Assembly: GCF_006442315.1 (NCBI RefSeq)
Contig: NZ_VFVY01000020.1
Coordinates: 62,001 to 126,000, forward strand
DNA: 64,000 nt
From: Mesorhizobium sp. B2-3-4
GTDB lineage: Bacteria > Pseudomonadota > Alphaproteobacteria > Rhizobiales > Rhizobiaceae
Direction: 5' to 3'
Both the position numbers and the translations under genes were made by a program. The notes beneath the pieces were generated by a model, which was not told the DNA's origin, searched no databases, and worked only from the letters and a program-made list of their open reading frames with translations. This document shows, one piece after another, positions 8,231 through 16,866 of this stretch (positions are counted from its first letter, which is position 1; each line of letters starts with the position of its first letter).

Positions 8231-10789
8231 TTGGCCAAAGTGCCCTTCACAGTCTCCGCACGAGCGGCCCGATTGATCGGGAGGGAAAACGTCGCCACCT
8301 CGCAGGGCGCGGTGACCGAGTTGGTCAAGAACGCCTACGACGCGGACGCATCCGTCTCGGCCGTCCTGTTCATGCCACGCTGGGAGACCGTCCCCACCGA
8401 ACTCGACGACAACGAGCGCCAAGCGCTCAAGGCCGTCCTTCCCGAGACCGACGAGATGTTCGAACTCGTTGGCGGCAGGTGGAAGGCAAAGGACGATTGG
8501 ACCGCGACACAAGAGTCCGCGATCGCCAACCTGCACTCAAGGGTGCTCGATCTGTGGATCGTCGACAACGGCACAGGCATGTCTGTCAAGACGATCGAGG
8601 ACCGCTGGATGGTCATCGGTACCGACGCAAAGGATCTCAACGCCACGTCGAAAGGCGGTCGAGTAGTCACCGGTGCGAAAGGAATCGGACGGTTCGCGCT
8701 GGATCGGCTAGGGCGCGAGTGCGAGTTGTTCTCTGCCGCAGGGCGAACCGGCGAGATCTCCCACTGGCTGGTGGATTGGTCGGCGTTCGAAGGTACCGGC
8801 AAGGTCATCGGCGACGTGGAGGCGGTTCTCGAGTCCGAGCGTCGGCAACTCGTGTCGTTGTATCGGGACTACGGGCTCGAAGACATCTTGCCCAAGAACA
8901 CTCCCGAGCGCGAAGGCGTGTCGCATCCGATCGATTACTCGACCGGCACCGCGATCAGGATCGGCCTCCTGAACGACATATGGGACGAGAAGGACAGCAT
9001 CCGGCTCAAGGAAACGCTGGAAGCGCTTCTCCCACCCCACGATCGGGGCGATTTCGACATCTTCGTGCATGACCATCGTGTACCGTTCGAAAGCGGGTTC
9101 ATCGACAATTTCCCGCCCGACCAGTTCGACTATCGCATGCTAGCCGATGTGACGGCGGACGGCCAAGTGAAAATCACCCTGCAGCGCCAGGAGATCGATT
9201 TTGATCGTATCAGCCCGACCTTCTTCGAGCTTCCGGCGATGCAAAAGCCACTATATAGGCGCGCCGACTTCAAAGCCGGCGAGATCACATATTCCAAACC
9301 ATTGACCGAGTTGATCGACCCCAAGGAAGACCCCCGCCCATTCCTGGACATCGGCCCGTTCTTCTTCACGCTCTATTTCTTCAAGCTCACTAACGCGACC
9401 GCCGAGAACCTCGAACGCTTCCCGCAGAAGAACTTTGACGTGGCTGCCCGCAGACGCTGGCTCGCCAATTCTGGCGGCGTACGGCTGTATCGCGACAATT
9501 TCCGTGTCCGACCGTTCGGCGAACCGCGATCTCCCGCATATGACTGGCTCTCTATGGGCGAACGTTCGACCCGGAACCCGGCGCAGGCGTCAAGGCCGGG
9601 ATGGCGCGTGGGGCCCAACCAAGTCGCGGGCACAATCCATCTGACGAAACGTGACAATCCCTCGCTGACCGACCAGTCCAATCGCGAAGGCATTATCAAC
9701 GAACGTGCGTTCTCCGCCTTCCGCCGAATTGTCATCGCGCTGATCCGGGAATTCGAACGCGATCGCGCCTACGTGCTCCAGCACTTCCAGCAAGCCTTCG
9801 AGCTGGACAATCCCGAACCTGCGGAGGTGGAGGAAGGCCGCGCGATCGCCGAAAAGGCCCTGGAAGCGGATAAGTCATCGCTGGCAGGGGATACCACCGA
9901 GCCCCAGCTGGACCTGAGGCCCGCGCCATCGGCGCCTGCAGCCGGTAGCAGCGATGACCTGCTCAAGGTCTCCAAGGCATACGGATCGGAGCGGAAGAAG
10001 AACGAGGCGCTACGCGACGACATCCAAGTCATGCGGGGCATGGCCACCCTGGGAACAGTCTTGGTCTCATTCACCCACGAACTCCGCCAGATCCGTGCCA
10101 ATATCGAAACCAGATCCCAGCGCCTTTCGGATGCCATCCAGGACGTTGTGAGCGACGAAAAGCTGGCGGCGGTCGACGAGATGAGCAGCCCGTTCCGTAT
10201 CCTCGAGCGGCTTAGACTGCAGGACCAGAAGGTAAGCCGATGGGTCAATTTCGCCTTGACGGCCGTCTCACCGGCCAAGCGCCGCAGGCGCCGGATCGAT
10301 CTAGGAGAATATCTCGCGGGCATGCACACCTACTGGGGTGATTTCCTGACATCCAGATCGATCAAGTTGCAGACCTACGTGGAAAGCGGTGCCGAGTTGA
10401 GTGTCCTGGCGCACGAGATCGACCTGGACAGCGTCTTCTACAACCTCGTCAACAATTCGGTCGAGGCTCTCGTCCGCCCCTCCGCCCAGACCAGCCGCGA
10501 GATCTCAGTCAGGGTGGTGTCAGGTGAGGACGGCGGGGTCGAGATCCAATACAAGGATAACGGTCCGGGCTTGTCGGCTGAATTCACGACCCGTGACGAC
10601 ATTTTCCTCTTCGGGGTGACCTCGAAGAAGGAGGAAGCGGCCGGGGATGCTGTGGGGACCGGCCTCGGCATGTGGCTGCTCAAGAACGTGGTCGACGAGT
10701 ATTTCGGCAAGGTCAAACTCGACTGCGAGCCAGGACAGCCGGGCTTCGCGATCCGTATCATGCTGCCGACCTCCGGCACGAATGAATAG
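8231..10789 (+). CDS. Dual GHKL ATPase: Hsp90/MORC-like N-terminus plus histidine kinase core
   Basis: An 852-residue cytoplasmic protein with two ATP-binding modules. Module 1 (about residues 10-200) has an Hsp90/MutL/MORC-like N box TELVKNAYDADAS (E30, N34), VDNGTGMS at 111-118 and GAKGIGRFALDRLG from 148. Module 2 is a histidine kinase core: an H-box-like FTHELRQ with His616, N box SVFYNLVNNSVEAL near 734-747, DNGPGLS at 776 and GTGLGMWLLKN at 809. No membrane segment is visible. The start is a TTG; upstream sequence is not coding-like. Its stop overlaps the receiver gene by 8 bases (ATGAATAG). Related two-module ATPases occur in bacterial conflict loci, but the exact role here is inferred. 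Confidence 0.85.
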   Translation: MAKVPFTVSARAARLIGRENVATSQGAVTELVKNAYDADASVSAVLFMPRWETVPTELDDNERQALKAVLPETDEMFELVGGRWKAKDDWTATQESAIANLHSRVLDLWIVDNGTGMSVKTIEDRWMVIGTDAKDLNATSKGGRVVTGAKGIGRFALDRLGRECELFSAAGRTGEISHWLVDWSAFEGTGKVIGDVEAVLESERRQLVSLYRDYGLEDILPKNTPEREGVSHPIDYSTGTAIRIGLLNDIWDEKDSIRLKETLEALLPPHDRGDFDIFVHDHRVPFESGFIDNFPPDQFDYRMLADVTADGQVKITLQRQEIDFDRISPTFFELPAMQKPLYRRADFKAGEITYSKPLTELIDPKEDPRPFLDIGPFFFTLYFFKLTNATAENLERFPQKNFDVAARRRWLANSGGVRLYRDNFRVRPFGEPRSPAYDWLSMGERSTRNPAQASRPGWRVGPNQVAGTIHLTKRDNPSLTDQSNREGIINERAFSAFRRIVIALIREFERDRAYVLQHFQQAFELDNPEPAEVEEGRAIAEKALEADKSSLAGDTTEPQLDLRPAPSAPAAGSSDDLLKVSKAYGSERKKNEALRDDIQVMRGMATLGTVLVSFTHELRQIRANIETRSQRLSDAIQDVVSDEKLAAVDEMSSPFRILERLRLQDQKVSRWVNFALTAVSPAKRRRRRIDLGEYLAGMHTYWGDFLTSRSIKLQTYVESGAELSVLAHEIDLDSVFYNLVNNSVEALVRPSAQTSREISVRVVSGEDGGVEIQYKDNGPGLSAEFTTRDDIFLFGVTSKKEEAAGDAVGTGLGMWLLKNVVDEYFGKVKLDCEPGQPGFAIRIMLPTSGTNE

Positions 10790-11465
10790 GCGCTCGATGG
10801 AACAGGACCAGAATGAACTCCCCACGATCGTTTATGTAGACGAGAACCTGGATGCGCTTGAGGACTTCGGTACCGACGCGAAAAAGTCGGGGCTCTTTTC
10901 ATCGATCGTCCTGCTTAGTCCTGAGCCTCGTCTCGACGATATGATCGCCGCCCTGATGGAATTGAAGTTCGAGGCACTGGTCTCGGATTTCAGGTTGGCC
11001 GATGCGGCACCCGTGGACTACAACGGAGCCCAACTGGTCGAACGTTTCGGCCGAGTCAGGCAAGATTTCCCCTGCTTCATCCGGACGTCGTACGAGCGCG
11101 AAGCCCTACACGAAGCGGAAGACGTGAACACGGTCTACGCCAAGGAAGACCAGGTTTCGCAGGATATACGCCCGCTGCTCGAACGCGTCGGCTTGCAGGT
11201 GACGCGTCACCGCAGGCAGGTGGAGGCCTGGACCGCGGAGTTGTCCGAGCTGCTCGAACAGGACAGGTCCAAGCTTTCGGCCGACGCCATCGACAGGATT
11301 CTCGCTCTCGACGCATGGTTGGAATCTGGGCTCGGCTCCGACGATTCCATGCCCGGTCCGTCAAAACGGTCGGTCCTCGAAAATAACGTTTTCGAAGGTC
11401 GGCAAGCCTTGATCGCCGAGACCGAGCGTCTCGTCGCCGATATCCGGAAGACGCTGGATGAGTGA
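10782..11465 (+). CDS. Receiver-domain (response regulator) protein
   Basis: About 227 residues. The first half is a receiver domain with every phosphorylation residue in place: acidic pair in IVYVDEN (D20/E21), phospho-acceptor Asp in LVSDFRL (D69), Thr in FIRTSY (T102) and Lys in VYAKED (K121), numbered from the ATG at 10782. The second half is predicted helical (QVEAWTAELSELLEQDR, LIAETERLVADIRKTL) with no recognisable DNA-binding domain. It overlaps the kinase gene by 8 bases and the HNH gene by 8 bases, so it is translationally coupled to both. An ATG at 10797 is an alternative start. It likely accepts phosphate from His616 of the upstream kinase. Confidence 0.8.
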   Translation: MNRRSMEQDQNELPTIVYVDENLDALEDFGTDAKKSGLFSSIVLLSPEPRLDDMIAALMELKFEALVSDFRLADAAPVDYNGAQLVERFGRVRQDFPCFIRTSYEREALHEAEDVNTVYAKEDQVSQDIRPLLERVGLQVTRHRRQVEAWTAELSELLEQDRSKLSADAIDRILALDAWLESGLGSDDSMPGPSKRSVLENNVFEGRQALIAETERLVADIRKTLDE

Positions 11466-12066
11466 GGTATTGGTTGTACGGGGGAGAATGCCGACCCGAA
11501 CGGCGGTGGCGGCACAGAAAATTTATCAATCATACCGCGCGGATCTGAAACGCGACTTCCAAGGCGCATGCGGATACTGCGGCGACGAAGACGTGCGGGT
11601 GGATGCTGTGGTCTTCCACATCGACCACTTCGCGCCCAAGTCGCGGTTCCCCGACCTCGCCGTCTCCTACCACAACCTTGTTTACGCCTGCCGTTATTGC
11701 AACGTGAGCAAGTCCGACCATTGGATCGGTAAGGACGCGGCGGTCCATCACGATGGAAAACAGGGGTTCATCGATCCTTGCTCCGAGGACTACGAGAAAC
11801 ATCTTCAGAGGCTGACATCTGGCCGAATAGTCGGAAAGACCGAATTGGGGCGCTACATCGTCGGCAAACTCAAGCTCAACCTGATCCGCCACGAGCTCCT
11901 TTGGCAGGCCAGAAGGGCCAGGAAGCTTCGCGACGAAGTGGAAAGGCTTATCGATGAACTCGAGGCGCGCGGCAAAGGCGACGGGTACGGTCACCACGAG
12001 TTGTTGAAGCGCTACCGCTCCCTGAGCCGAGCAATCGAGGACTATGAACTTCGTGCCTATGTCTGA
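11458..12066 (+). CDS. HNH endonuclease
   Basis: A 202-residue protein with a zinc-bound HNH nuclease domain at residues 38-82: CGYC (C38, C41), FHIDHFAPKS (H54, D56, H57), YHNLVYACRYCN (N73, C78, C81). The spacing matches the TIGR02646/PtuB-like HNH proteins found with ATPases in defence loci. The C-terminal 100 residues are helical and charged, without a named domain. Its start overlaps the receiver gene stop (ATGAGTGA) and its 3' end overlaps the methyltransferase start by 23 bases. In this operon it is the obvious DNA-cutting effector. Confidence 0.87.
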   Translation: MSEVLVVRGRMPTRTAVAAQKIYQSYRADLKRDFQGACGYCGDEDVRVDAVVFHIDHFAPKSRFPDLAVSYHNLVYACRYCNVSKSDHWIGKDAAVHHDGKQGFIDPCSEDYEKHLQRLTSGRIVGKTELGRYIVGKLKLNLIRHELLWQARRARKLRDEVERLIDELEARGKGDGYGHHELLKRYRSLSRAIEDYELRAYV

Positions 12067-13714
12067 AGCGAAGCGGTCTATCCGCTATACCGGCGCGGTT
12101 TACACGCCCGAGCCGGTCGCGCGGGCAATCAGTGAGCTGGTCGCCGCCCACTCCACTGGTATCGATGGGCACGTGCTTGAACCGAGCGTCGGCGACGGCG
12201 CTTTCCTGTCCGCGCTGGCGCGCACGCTGCCGTCGTACCCCTTCACCGCGGTCGACATCGACAGCGTAGTGATCGAGCGTCTTCGGACCAGGAAGGTCGA
12301 GTTTCCCGCGCGGTCGGTATTCCATGCCGGCGATTTCTTGAGCTTCGCTTGCGACCGTCTCGAAGCCGGCCAACCCTCTTTCGGCATGGTCGTCGGCAAC
12401 CCGCCTTTCATCCGCAAACACAATTTCTCGGGCGAATTCGGCGACCTCGTCGAGCGGTTAGGCGCACTGACGCACTACCCCGCGAAATGGCTCAAGAACA
12501 GCTGGGCTGCGTTCCTCGTCGCCTCCGCGCACCTGATCGGCGAGCGCGGACTTGTGGCCTTTGTCTTACCCTACGAGCTGATGACGGTCGCGTACGGTCA
12601 GACGGCCCTGTCCCATCTCCTGGAAGTATTCGATCGAATCGACCTTTTTGTTTCCAACGAGCGGGCATTCCCCGAGATCGACCAAGACGCGATCATCCTT
12701 TTCGGTCGGAAGGGTCTCGACGACCAGCGGGGCCTTTGGCTGCAGCACGTGGCATCGCTGAGCGACCTGTCGACCGCGACCGAACACCCGGTGTCTTTGG
12801 ACGAACCTACCGACCTGTCTCTTGAGCTCAACGGTTTCCTGATCAATCGCGGAACCATCGACAGGCTTCGCAGTATGCGATCCGGCGTCTCGCGAATCTC
12901 CGATTTTTGTTCGACCGCGCCCGGCATCGTGACCGCAGCAAATGACTTCTTCATTCAGTCAATTGATCGCGTCAACGAGCTTGGTCTGGGCGAATTCGCG
13001 CTGCCGATCCTTAAGAGGGGAAGCCTTCCGAAGAAGTCGCCGATATTCACCTCCGCCGACTTCGACGAGTTGGCAGTGCGCGAGCGGAGTCGACTGCTTA
13101 AGATCACGGCGCCTAGGGAGAACCTCACGGATGCGGCGCTCTCCTATGTTGTGACGGGCGAACTCCGGAAATTGGACGAGCGCTACAAGTGCCGCAACCG
13201 AAAACTCTGGTATAATGTCCCTCTGGTCACGCCGGCAGCAGGTTTCGTGTTCCGGCGATCGCACGAGTTTCCGCGGCTGGTCATCAATGAGGCCGGCGTC
13301 TACGTCACGGACAACGTCTACGGCATAACGCCCAAGTCGGAGTGCACCATTCGCGGCATTTGCTATTCGTTCTATAACTCGCTCACGTTCCTGTTCGCCG
13401 AGATGGACGGTCGGTTCTACGGAGGCGGGGTATTGGAGCTTTCCCCGGTTGAGTTCCGCAACCTGCCCCTCGCCTATCACGAGCCTACTGACGAGGAATT
13501 CGCGGCTTTCCTCGAAGTGCATCGCTCTGGAGACGTCGATGCCATGCTGGATTTCGGCGACGGTTGGCTGGCCCGAAAACTTCAGCTTTCGCCGTCGAAC
13601 CTGGACGAGCTTCGTCAGGCATGGTCTTCCGTCCGGTCCCATAGACTGCGCCATGGCCGCTCCGGCCCCGAATCGATATCTCAGTCAAACCTTTCGACGG
13701 CAATACGTTCGTGA
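12044..13714 (+). CDS. N6-adenine DNA methyltransferase, Eco57I/type IIG-like
   Basis: A 556-residue protein with SAM motif I HVLEPSVGDGAFLSAL (about residues 43-58) and the catalytic motif IV VVGNPPFIRKHNF (N119-P-P-F122), the signature of amino-methyltransferases that modify adenine N6. After about residue 280 a C-terminal half (LKRGSLPKKSPIFTSADFDE, then TPAAGFVFRRSHEFPRLVIN) looks like the target recognition part of Eco57I/BREX PglX-type enzymes. No nuclease motif is seen in the chain; the separate HNH protein upstream could supply cleavage. It is the last gene of the overlapping operon. Confidence 0.86.
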   Translation: MNFVPMSEAKRSIRYTGAVYTPEPVARAISELVAAHSTGIDGHVLEPSVGDGAFLSALARTLPSYPFTAVDIDSVVIERLRTRKVEFPARSVFHAGDFLSFACDRLEAGQPSFGMVVGNPPFIRKHNFSGEFGDLVERLGALTHYPAKWLKNSWAAFLVASAHLIGERGLVAFVLPYELMTVAYGQTALSHLLEVFDRIDLFVSNERAFPEIDQDAIILFGRKGLDDQRGLWLQHVASLSDLSTATEHPVSLDEPTDLSLELNGFLINRGTIDRLRSMRSGVSRISDFCSTAPGIVTAANDFFIQSIDRVNELGLGEFALPILKRGSLPKKSPIFTSADFDELAVRERSRLLKITAPRENLTDAALSYVVTGELRKLDERYKCRNRKLWYNVPLVTPAAGFVFRRSHEFPRLVINEAGVYVTDNVYGITPKSECTIRGICYSFYNSLTFLFAEMDGRFYGGGVLELSPVEFRNLPLAYHEPTDEEFAAFLEVHRSGDVDAMLDFGDGWLARKLQLSPSNLDELRQAWSSVRSHRLRHGRSGPESISQSNLSTAIRS

Positions 13715-13779
13715 GCGGAAGAGCCAACTTTGTCTGACGGGCGGTGCCTAAGGGCAGCTTTTCGCCAAACGACTCCTAT

Positions 13780-13793
13780 TGACTGGACAGTCA
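13780..13793. promoter_or_regulatory. Operator-like palindrome TGACTG-GA-CAGTCA
   Basis: A perfect inverted repeat of 6-base arms with a 2-base spacer, of the kind bound by TetR-family repressors. No TetR gene is intact next to it. Nearby sequence (13803-13830, reading TKTFENL in one frame) might be the start of a lost regulator, but that is weak. Confidence 0.3.
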
Positions 13794-13860
13794 GCAAACG
13801 GCCCCTACCAAGACGTTCGAGAACCTGATGCGAGGCGTTGGCACCGAGGCGCCCTCCCCC

Positions 13861-14106
13861 TCACCCACCCGCCAGCCGCGGCAGCAAAAACACCTCCGCC
13901 CCCAGCGGCAGCGTCTTCCCCCACGTATCCCGATAAATCACCCCGTCGATCGCCACGGCGATCCCCTTGTCGATCCACGGCTCAAACGCGGGATACTGTT
14001 CAGCCAGTTTCCTGAACAGCTCCCTGATATCCTTGGCCTCGACCTCGACCTTGCTTTGGCCGCCGGCAAGCTGGCTGAGCGCGCCCCAGAGGGTGACTTC
14101 GACCAT
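13861..14106 (-). CDS. MoaD/ThiS family sulphur-carrier-like protein
   Basis: An 81-residue ubiquitin-fold protein starting MVEVTLWGALSQLAGG and ending LGAEVFLLPRLAGG. The terminal Gly-Gly is the feature that is adenylated and thiocarboxylated in MoaD/ThiS sulphur carriers, and DIRELFRKLAEQYPAFEPWI is the usual helix. It is the last gene of the molybdenum hydroxylase operon, starting 17 bases after the large subunit. That position suggests a role in cofactor supply or maturation for that enzyme, but the general MoaD of molybdopterin synthesis would normally sit with moaE, which is absent here. Confidence 0.75.
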   Translation of the reverse strand: MVEVTLWGALSQLAGGQSKVEVEAKDIRELFRKLAEQYPAFEPWIDKGIAVAIDGVIYRDTWGKTLPLGAEVFLLPRLAGG

Positions 14107-14123
14107 CGCCGGTCGGCCCCGGC

Positions 14124-16385
14124 CTAGCCCCGTTCCGCCTCGATCGCCGCCAGAATCCGTGGCGGTGACATCGGAATATGCGTCATCCTCACGCCGGCCG
14201 CGTTCGAGACCGCATTGGCGATCGCCGCCAGCGGCGGCACGATCGAGGTTTCGCCGACGCCGCGCACGCCATAGGGGTGGTTGGGGTTGGGGATTTCCAG
14301 GATCTGGGTGTCGATCATCGGCAGGTCGGAGCAGACGGGGATGCGGTAGTCGAGGAAGCCGGCGTTCTGCAGCCTTCCGTCCTTGCCGTAGATATACTCC
14401 TCGTTGAGCGCCCAGCCTATGCCTTGCGCGGCACCGCCCTGGTACTGACCCTCGACATAGGTCGGGTGCACGGCCTTGCCGGCATCCTGCACCACCGTAT
14501 AGCGGATCACCCTGGTCGCGCCCGTCTCGGGGTCGACCTCGACGTCGCATATATGGGTGGCGAAGGAGACGCCGGCGCCGTCGGCGACGAGCTCGCTATG
14601 GCCGGCGATCGGCCCGCCCGTCGTGCCCGACTTGGCGGCGATATCCCTCAGCGACAGCTTGCCGAGATTGCCGTATTTGTCGCCCTTGGCCACCGCGTGG
14701 CCCTGTTCCCAGACGACATCGTCGACCGGAATGTCCCACATCTGCGCGGCGCGGTCGCGCAGGATCTTGATCGCGTTGCGGGCGGCCGAGATGGTGGCCA
14801 TCGAGGAGGAGAAGGTGCCGCGGCTGCCGTCGGTCATGTCGTTGTAGCCGAGGCTCGACGTGTCGGCGACCACGGCCTTGAGCTGGGCATAGTCGATGCC
14901 CAGTTCCTCCGCCGCCACCAGCGACAGCGAGGCGCGGGACCCGCCGACGTCCACCGTGCCGACGGCCAGCGAGACGGAGCCGTCCATGCCGATGTTGAGA
15001 TCGACGCAGGTCTGGCCGCCGAAATTGAACCAGAAGCCGCAGGCCATGCCGCGCCCCTGGTTTTGCTTGAGCGGCGCCTTCATGTGCGGATGCGCCTTCA
15101 CCGCCTCCAGCGTCGGGCCGATGCCGATCGGCCCGTAGACCGGGCCGTAGGACGAGCGTGTGCCTTCCTGGGCGGCGTTCTTGATGCGGAACTCGACCGG
15201 ATCGATGCCGATCTCCTTGGCGAGCTCGTCGACCGCACTTTCCACCGCGAAGGCCGCCATCGGTGCCGAAGGCGCGCGGTAGGCGGCGGTCTTGGGCCGG
15301 TTGACCAGCACTTCGAAGCCCACCGTCTTGACGTTGTCTAGACGATAGCAGGCGAAGGCCGTCATGGCGCCGATCTCTGCCCAGGACCCGGCATAGGGGC
15401 CTGCGGAATAGCGCAGCGTCGCCTCGGCGGCGGTGATGGTGCCGTCCTTGCGGGCGCCGATCTTGACGTCGATCGAGGTGGCGCTGGTCGGGCCCGAGGC
15501 GCGGAACACCTCGTCGCGCGTCATGACGAGCTTCACCGGGCGGCCGGCCTTGCGCGACAGGGCAAGCGCCACCGGCTCGGCCCAGACATGGGTCTTGCCG
15601 CCGAAACCGCCGCCGATCTCCGAGGAGGTGACGCGCAGCTTCGAGGCTTCAAGCCCCAGCAGCTGGGCGCAATGCTGGCGGTAGACGAAATGGCCCTGCG
15701 TGCACACCCACAGCTCCGCCGTGCCGTCGAGATTGACGCTCGCCACGCAGGCATGCGGCTCGATATAGCCCTGATGCGTCTGCTCGGTCTTGAACGAGCG
15801 CTCGACGATGAAATCGGCGGCTCCAAAACCCTGATGCACGTCGCCATGGCCGAACTGGCTGCGCTTGGTGACGTTGGACGGTTTGACCGGCTTTTCCTCC
15901 AGCCCCTCGGTGAAAATGGCGTCGTTGATCAGCGGGGCATGGTGCTGCATGGCCTCGTCGACATCGGTGACGTGCGCCAGCACCTCATAGTCGATCTCGA
16001 TCAGCTTCAGCGCCTGCCTGGCGGTGCGGGCGTCGATCGCGGCGACCGCGGCCACCGCATGGCCGTCATAGAGCGCCTTGGTGCGCGCCATGCAATTGTC
16101 GAGGATGTCGTACATGCCGGCATCGCCATTGGTCAGGTCCGGCAGGTCTTTCGCCGTGATCACCGCTTTCACGCCGGCGAGCTTTTCGGCCTTCGACGTG
16201 TCGATCTTCCTGATCAGCGCATGCGCGTGCGGGCTCCGCAGCACGCGGCCCACCAGTTGGCCGGCCATGTTGAAGTCGGCGCCATAGCGGGCGCGGCCGG
16301 TCACCTTGTCGACGCCGTCGGGGCGGATCGGACGGGTGCCGACGGAAGAGAAATTGCGCCCGGAGTAACGCGGATCGAAATTCAT
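14124..16385 (-). CDS. Xanthine dehydrogenase family, molybdopterin-binding large subunit
   Basis: A 753-residue Mo subunit of a molybdenum hydroxylase. These enzymes hydroxylate an aromatic heterocycle, aldehyde or CO-type substrate with water as the oxygen source. The N-terminal hammerhead domain is visible (RPDGVDKVTGRARYGADF, LVGRVLRSPHAHA). The Mo-pterin part has GGGFGGKTHVWAEP, TAAYRAPSAPMAAF and the catalytic glutamate in GVRGVGETSIVPP near the C-terminus. It is one base from the Fe-S subunit gene and in the order FAD, Fe-S, Mo. The substrate is not readable; nicotinate, CO and caffeine-type relatives all share these motifs. Confidence 0.9.
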   Translation of the reverse strand: MNFDPRYSGRNFSSVGTRPIRPDGVDKVTGRARYGADFNMAGQLVGRVLRSPHAHALIRKIDTSKAEKLAGVKAVITAKDLPDLTNGDAGMYDILDNCMARTKALYDGHAVAAVAAIDARTARQALKLIEIDYEVLAHVTDVDEAMQHHAPLINDAIFTEGLEEKPVKPSNVTKRSQFGHGDVHQGFGAADFIVERSFKTEQTHQGYIEPHACVASVNLDGTAELWVCTQGHFVYRQHCAQLLGLEASKLRVTSSEIGGGFGGKTHVWAEPVALALSRKAGRPVKLVMTRDEVFRASGPTSATSIDVKIGARKDGTITAAEATLRYSAGPYAGSWAEIGAMTAFACYRLDNVKTVGFEVLVNRPKTAAYRAPSAPMAAFAVESAVDELAKEIGIDPVEFRIKNAAQEGTRSSYGPVYGPIGIGPTLEAVKAHPHMKAPLKQNQGRGMACGFWFNFGGQTCVDLNIGMDGSVSLAVGTVDVGGSRASLSLVAAEELGIDYAQLKAVVADTSSLGYNDMTDGSRGTFSSSMATISAARNAIKILRDRAAQMWDIPVDDVVWEQGHAVAKGDKYGNLGKLSLRDIAAKSGTTGGPIAGHSELVADGAGVSFATHICDVEVDPETGATRVIRYTVVQDAGKAVHPTYVEGQYQGGAAQGIGWALNEEYIYGKDGRLQNAGFLDYRIPVCSDLPMIDTQILEIPNPNHPYGVRGVGETSIVPPLAAIANAVSNAAGVRMTHIPMSPPRILAAIEAERG

Positions 16386-16386
16386 C

Positions 16387-16866
16387 TCAGGCTCCCTTCA
16401 TCACCTGTGCCGCGTCCTGGACGGCGCGCACGATCTTGTCATAGCCGGTGCAGCGGCACAGGTTGCCGGCCAGCCCGAAGCGGATTTCCTCCTCGGTCGG
16501 GTCCGGGTTCTTGGCCAGGAGATCCTTGGCCGCGATCAGGAAACCCGGCGTGCAGATGCCGCATTGCAGGGCCGCATGCTCGAGGAACTTCTGCTGCAGC
16601 GTGTGCAGCTTCTCGCCATGCGCCATGCCCTCGACGGTCTCGATGCGGCGGCCTTCGGCTTCCGCGCCCAGCACCAGGCACGAACACACCAGCCTGTCGT
16701 CGAGAATTATCGAGCAGGCGCCGCAGTCGCCGGTGCCGCAGCCTTCCTTGGCGCCGGTGAGACCCAGCCGGTCGCGCAGCACATCAAGCAAGGGCTCGTC
16801 GGGCTGGCAGAGATACTCGACCGCGTCGCCGTTGATGACAGTTGATACCGCTACGCCAGCCATCAT
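16387..16866 (-). CDS. (2Fe-2S)-binding small subunit of a molybdenum hydroxylase
   Basis: A 159-residue protein with both iron-sulphur sites of the family. The plant-ferredoxin-type site is EGCGTGDCGACSIILD followed by LVCSCL. The helical C-terminal site is LQCGICTPGFLIAA and NLCRCTGYDKIV. It passes electrons from the Mo centre to the FAD subunit. Its start overlaps the stop of the FAD gene (ATGA at 16863-16866), and its stop lies just before the large-subunit start, so the three are one translational unit. Confidence 0.93.
   Translation of the reverse strand: MMAGVAVSTVINGDAVEYLCQPDEPLLDVLRDRLGLTGAKEGCGTGDCGACSIILDDRLVCSCLVLGAEAEGRRIETVEGMAHGEKLHTLQQKFLEHAALQCGICTPGFLIAAKDLLAKNPDPTEEEIRFGLAGNLCRCTGYDKIVRAVQDAAQVMKGA

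Noticed and set aside
8231-13714. Possibility that the four-gene island is BREX, DISARM, Septu or Detocs
   Set aside because: No PglZ, BrxC, DrmA/B, PtuA-type SMC/ABC ATPase or PNP effector is present; only single components resemble parts of those systems.
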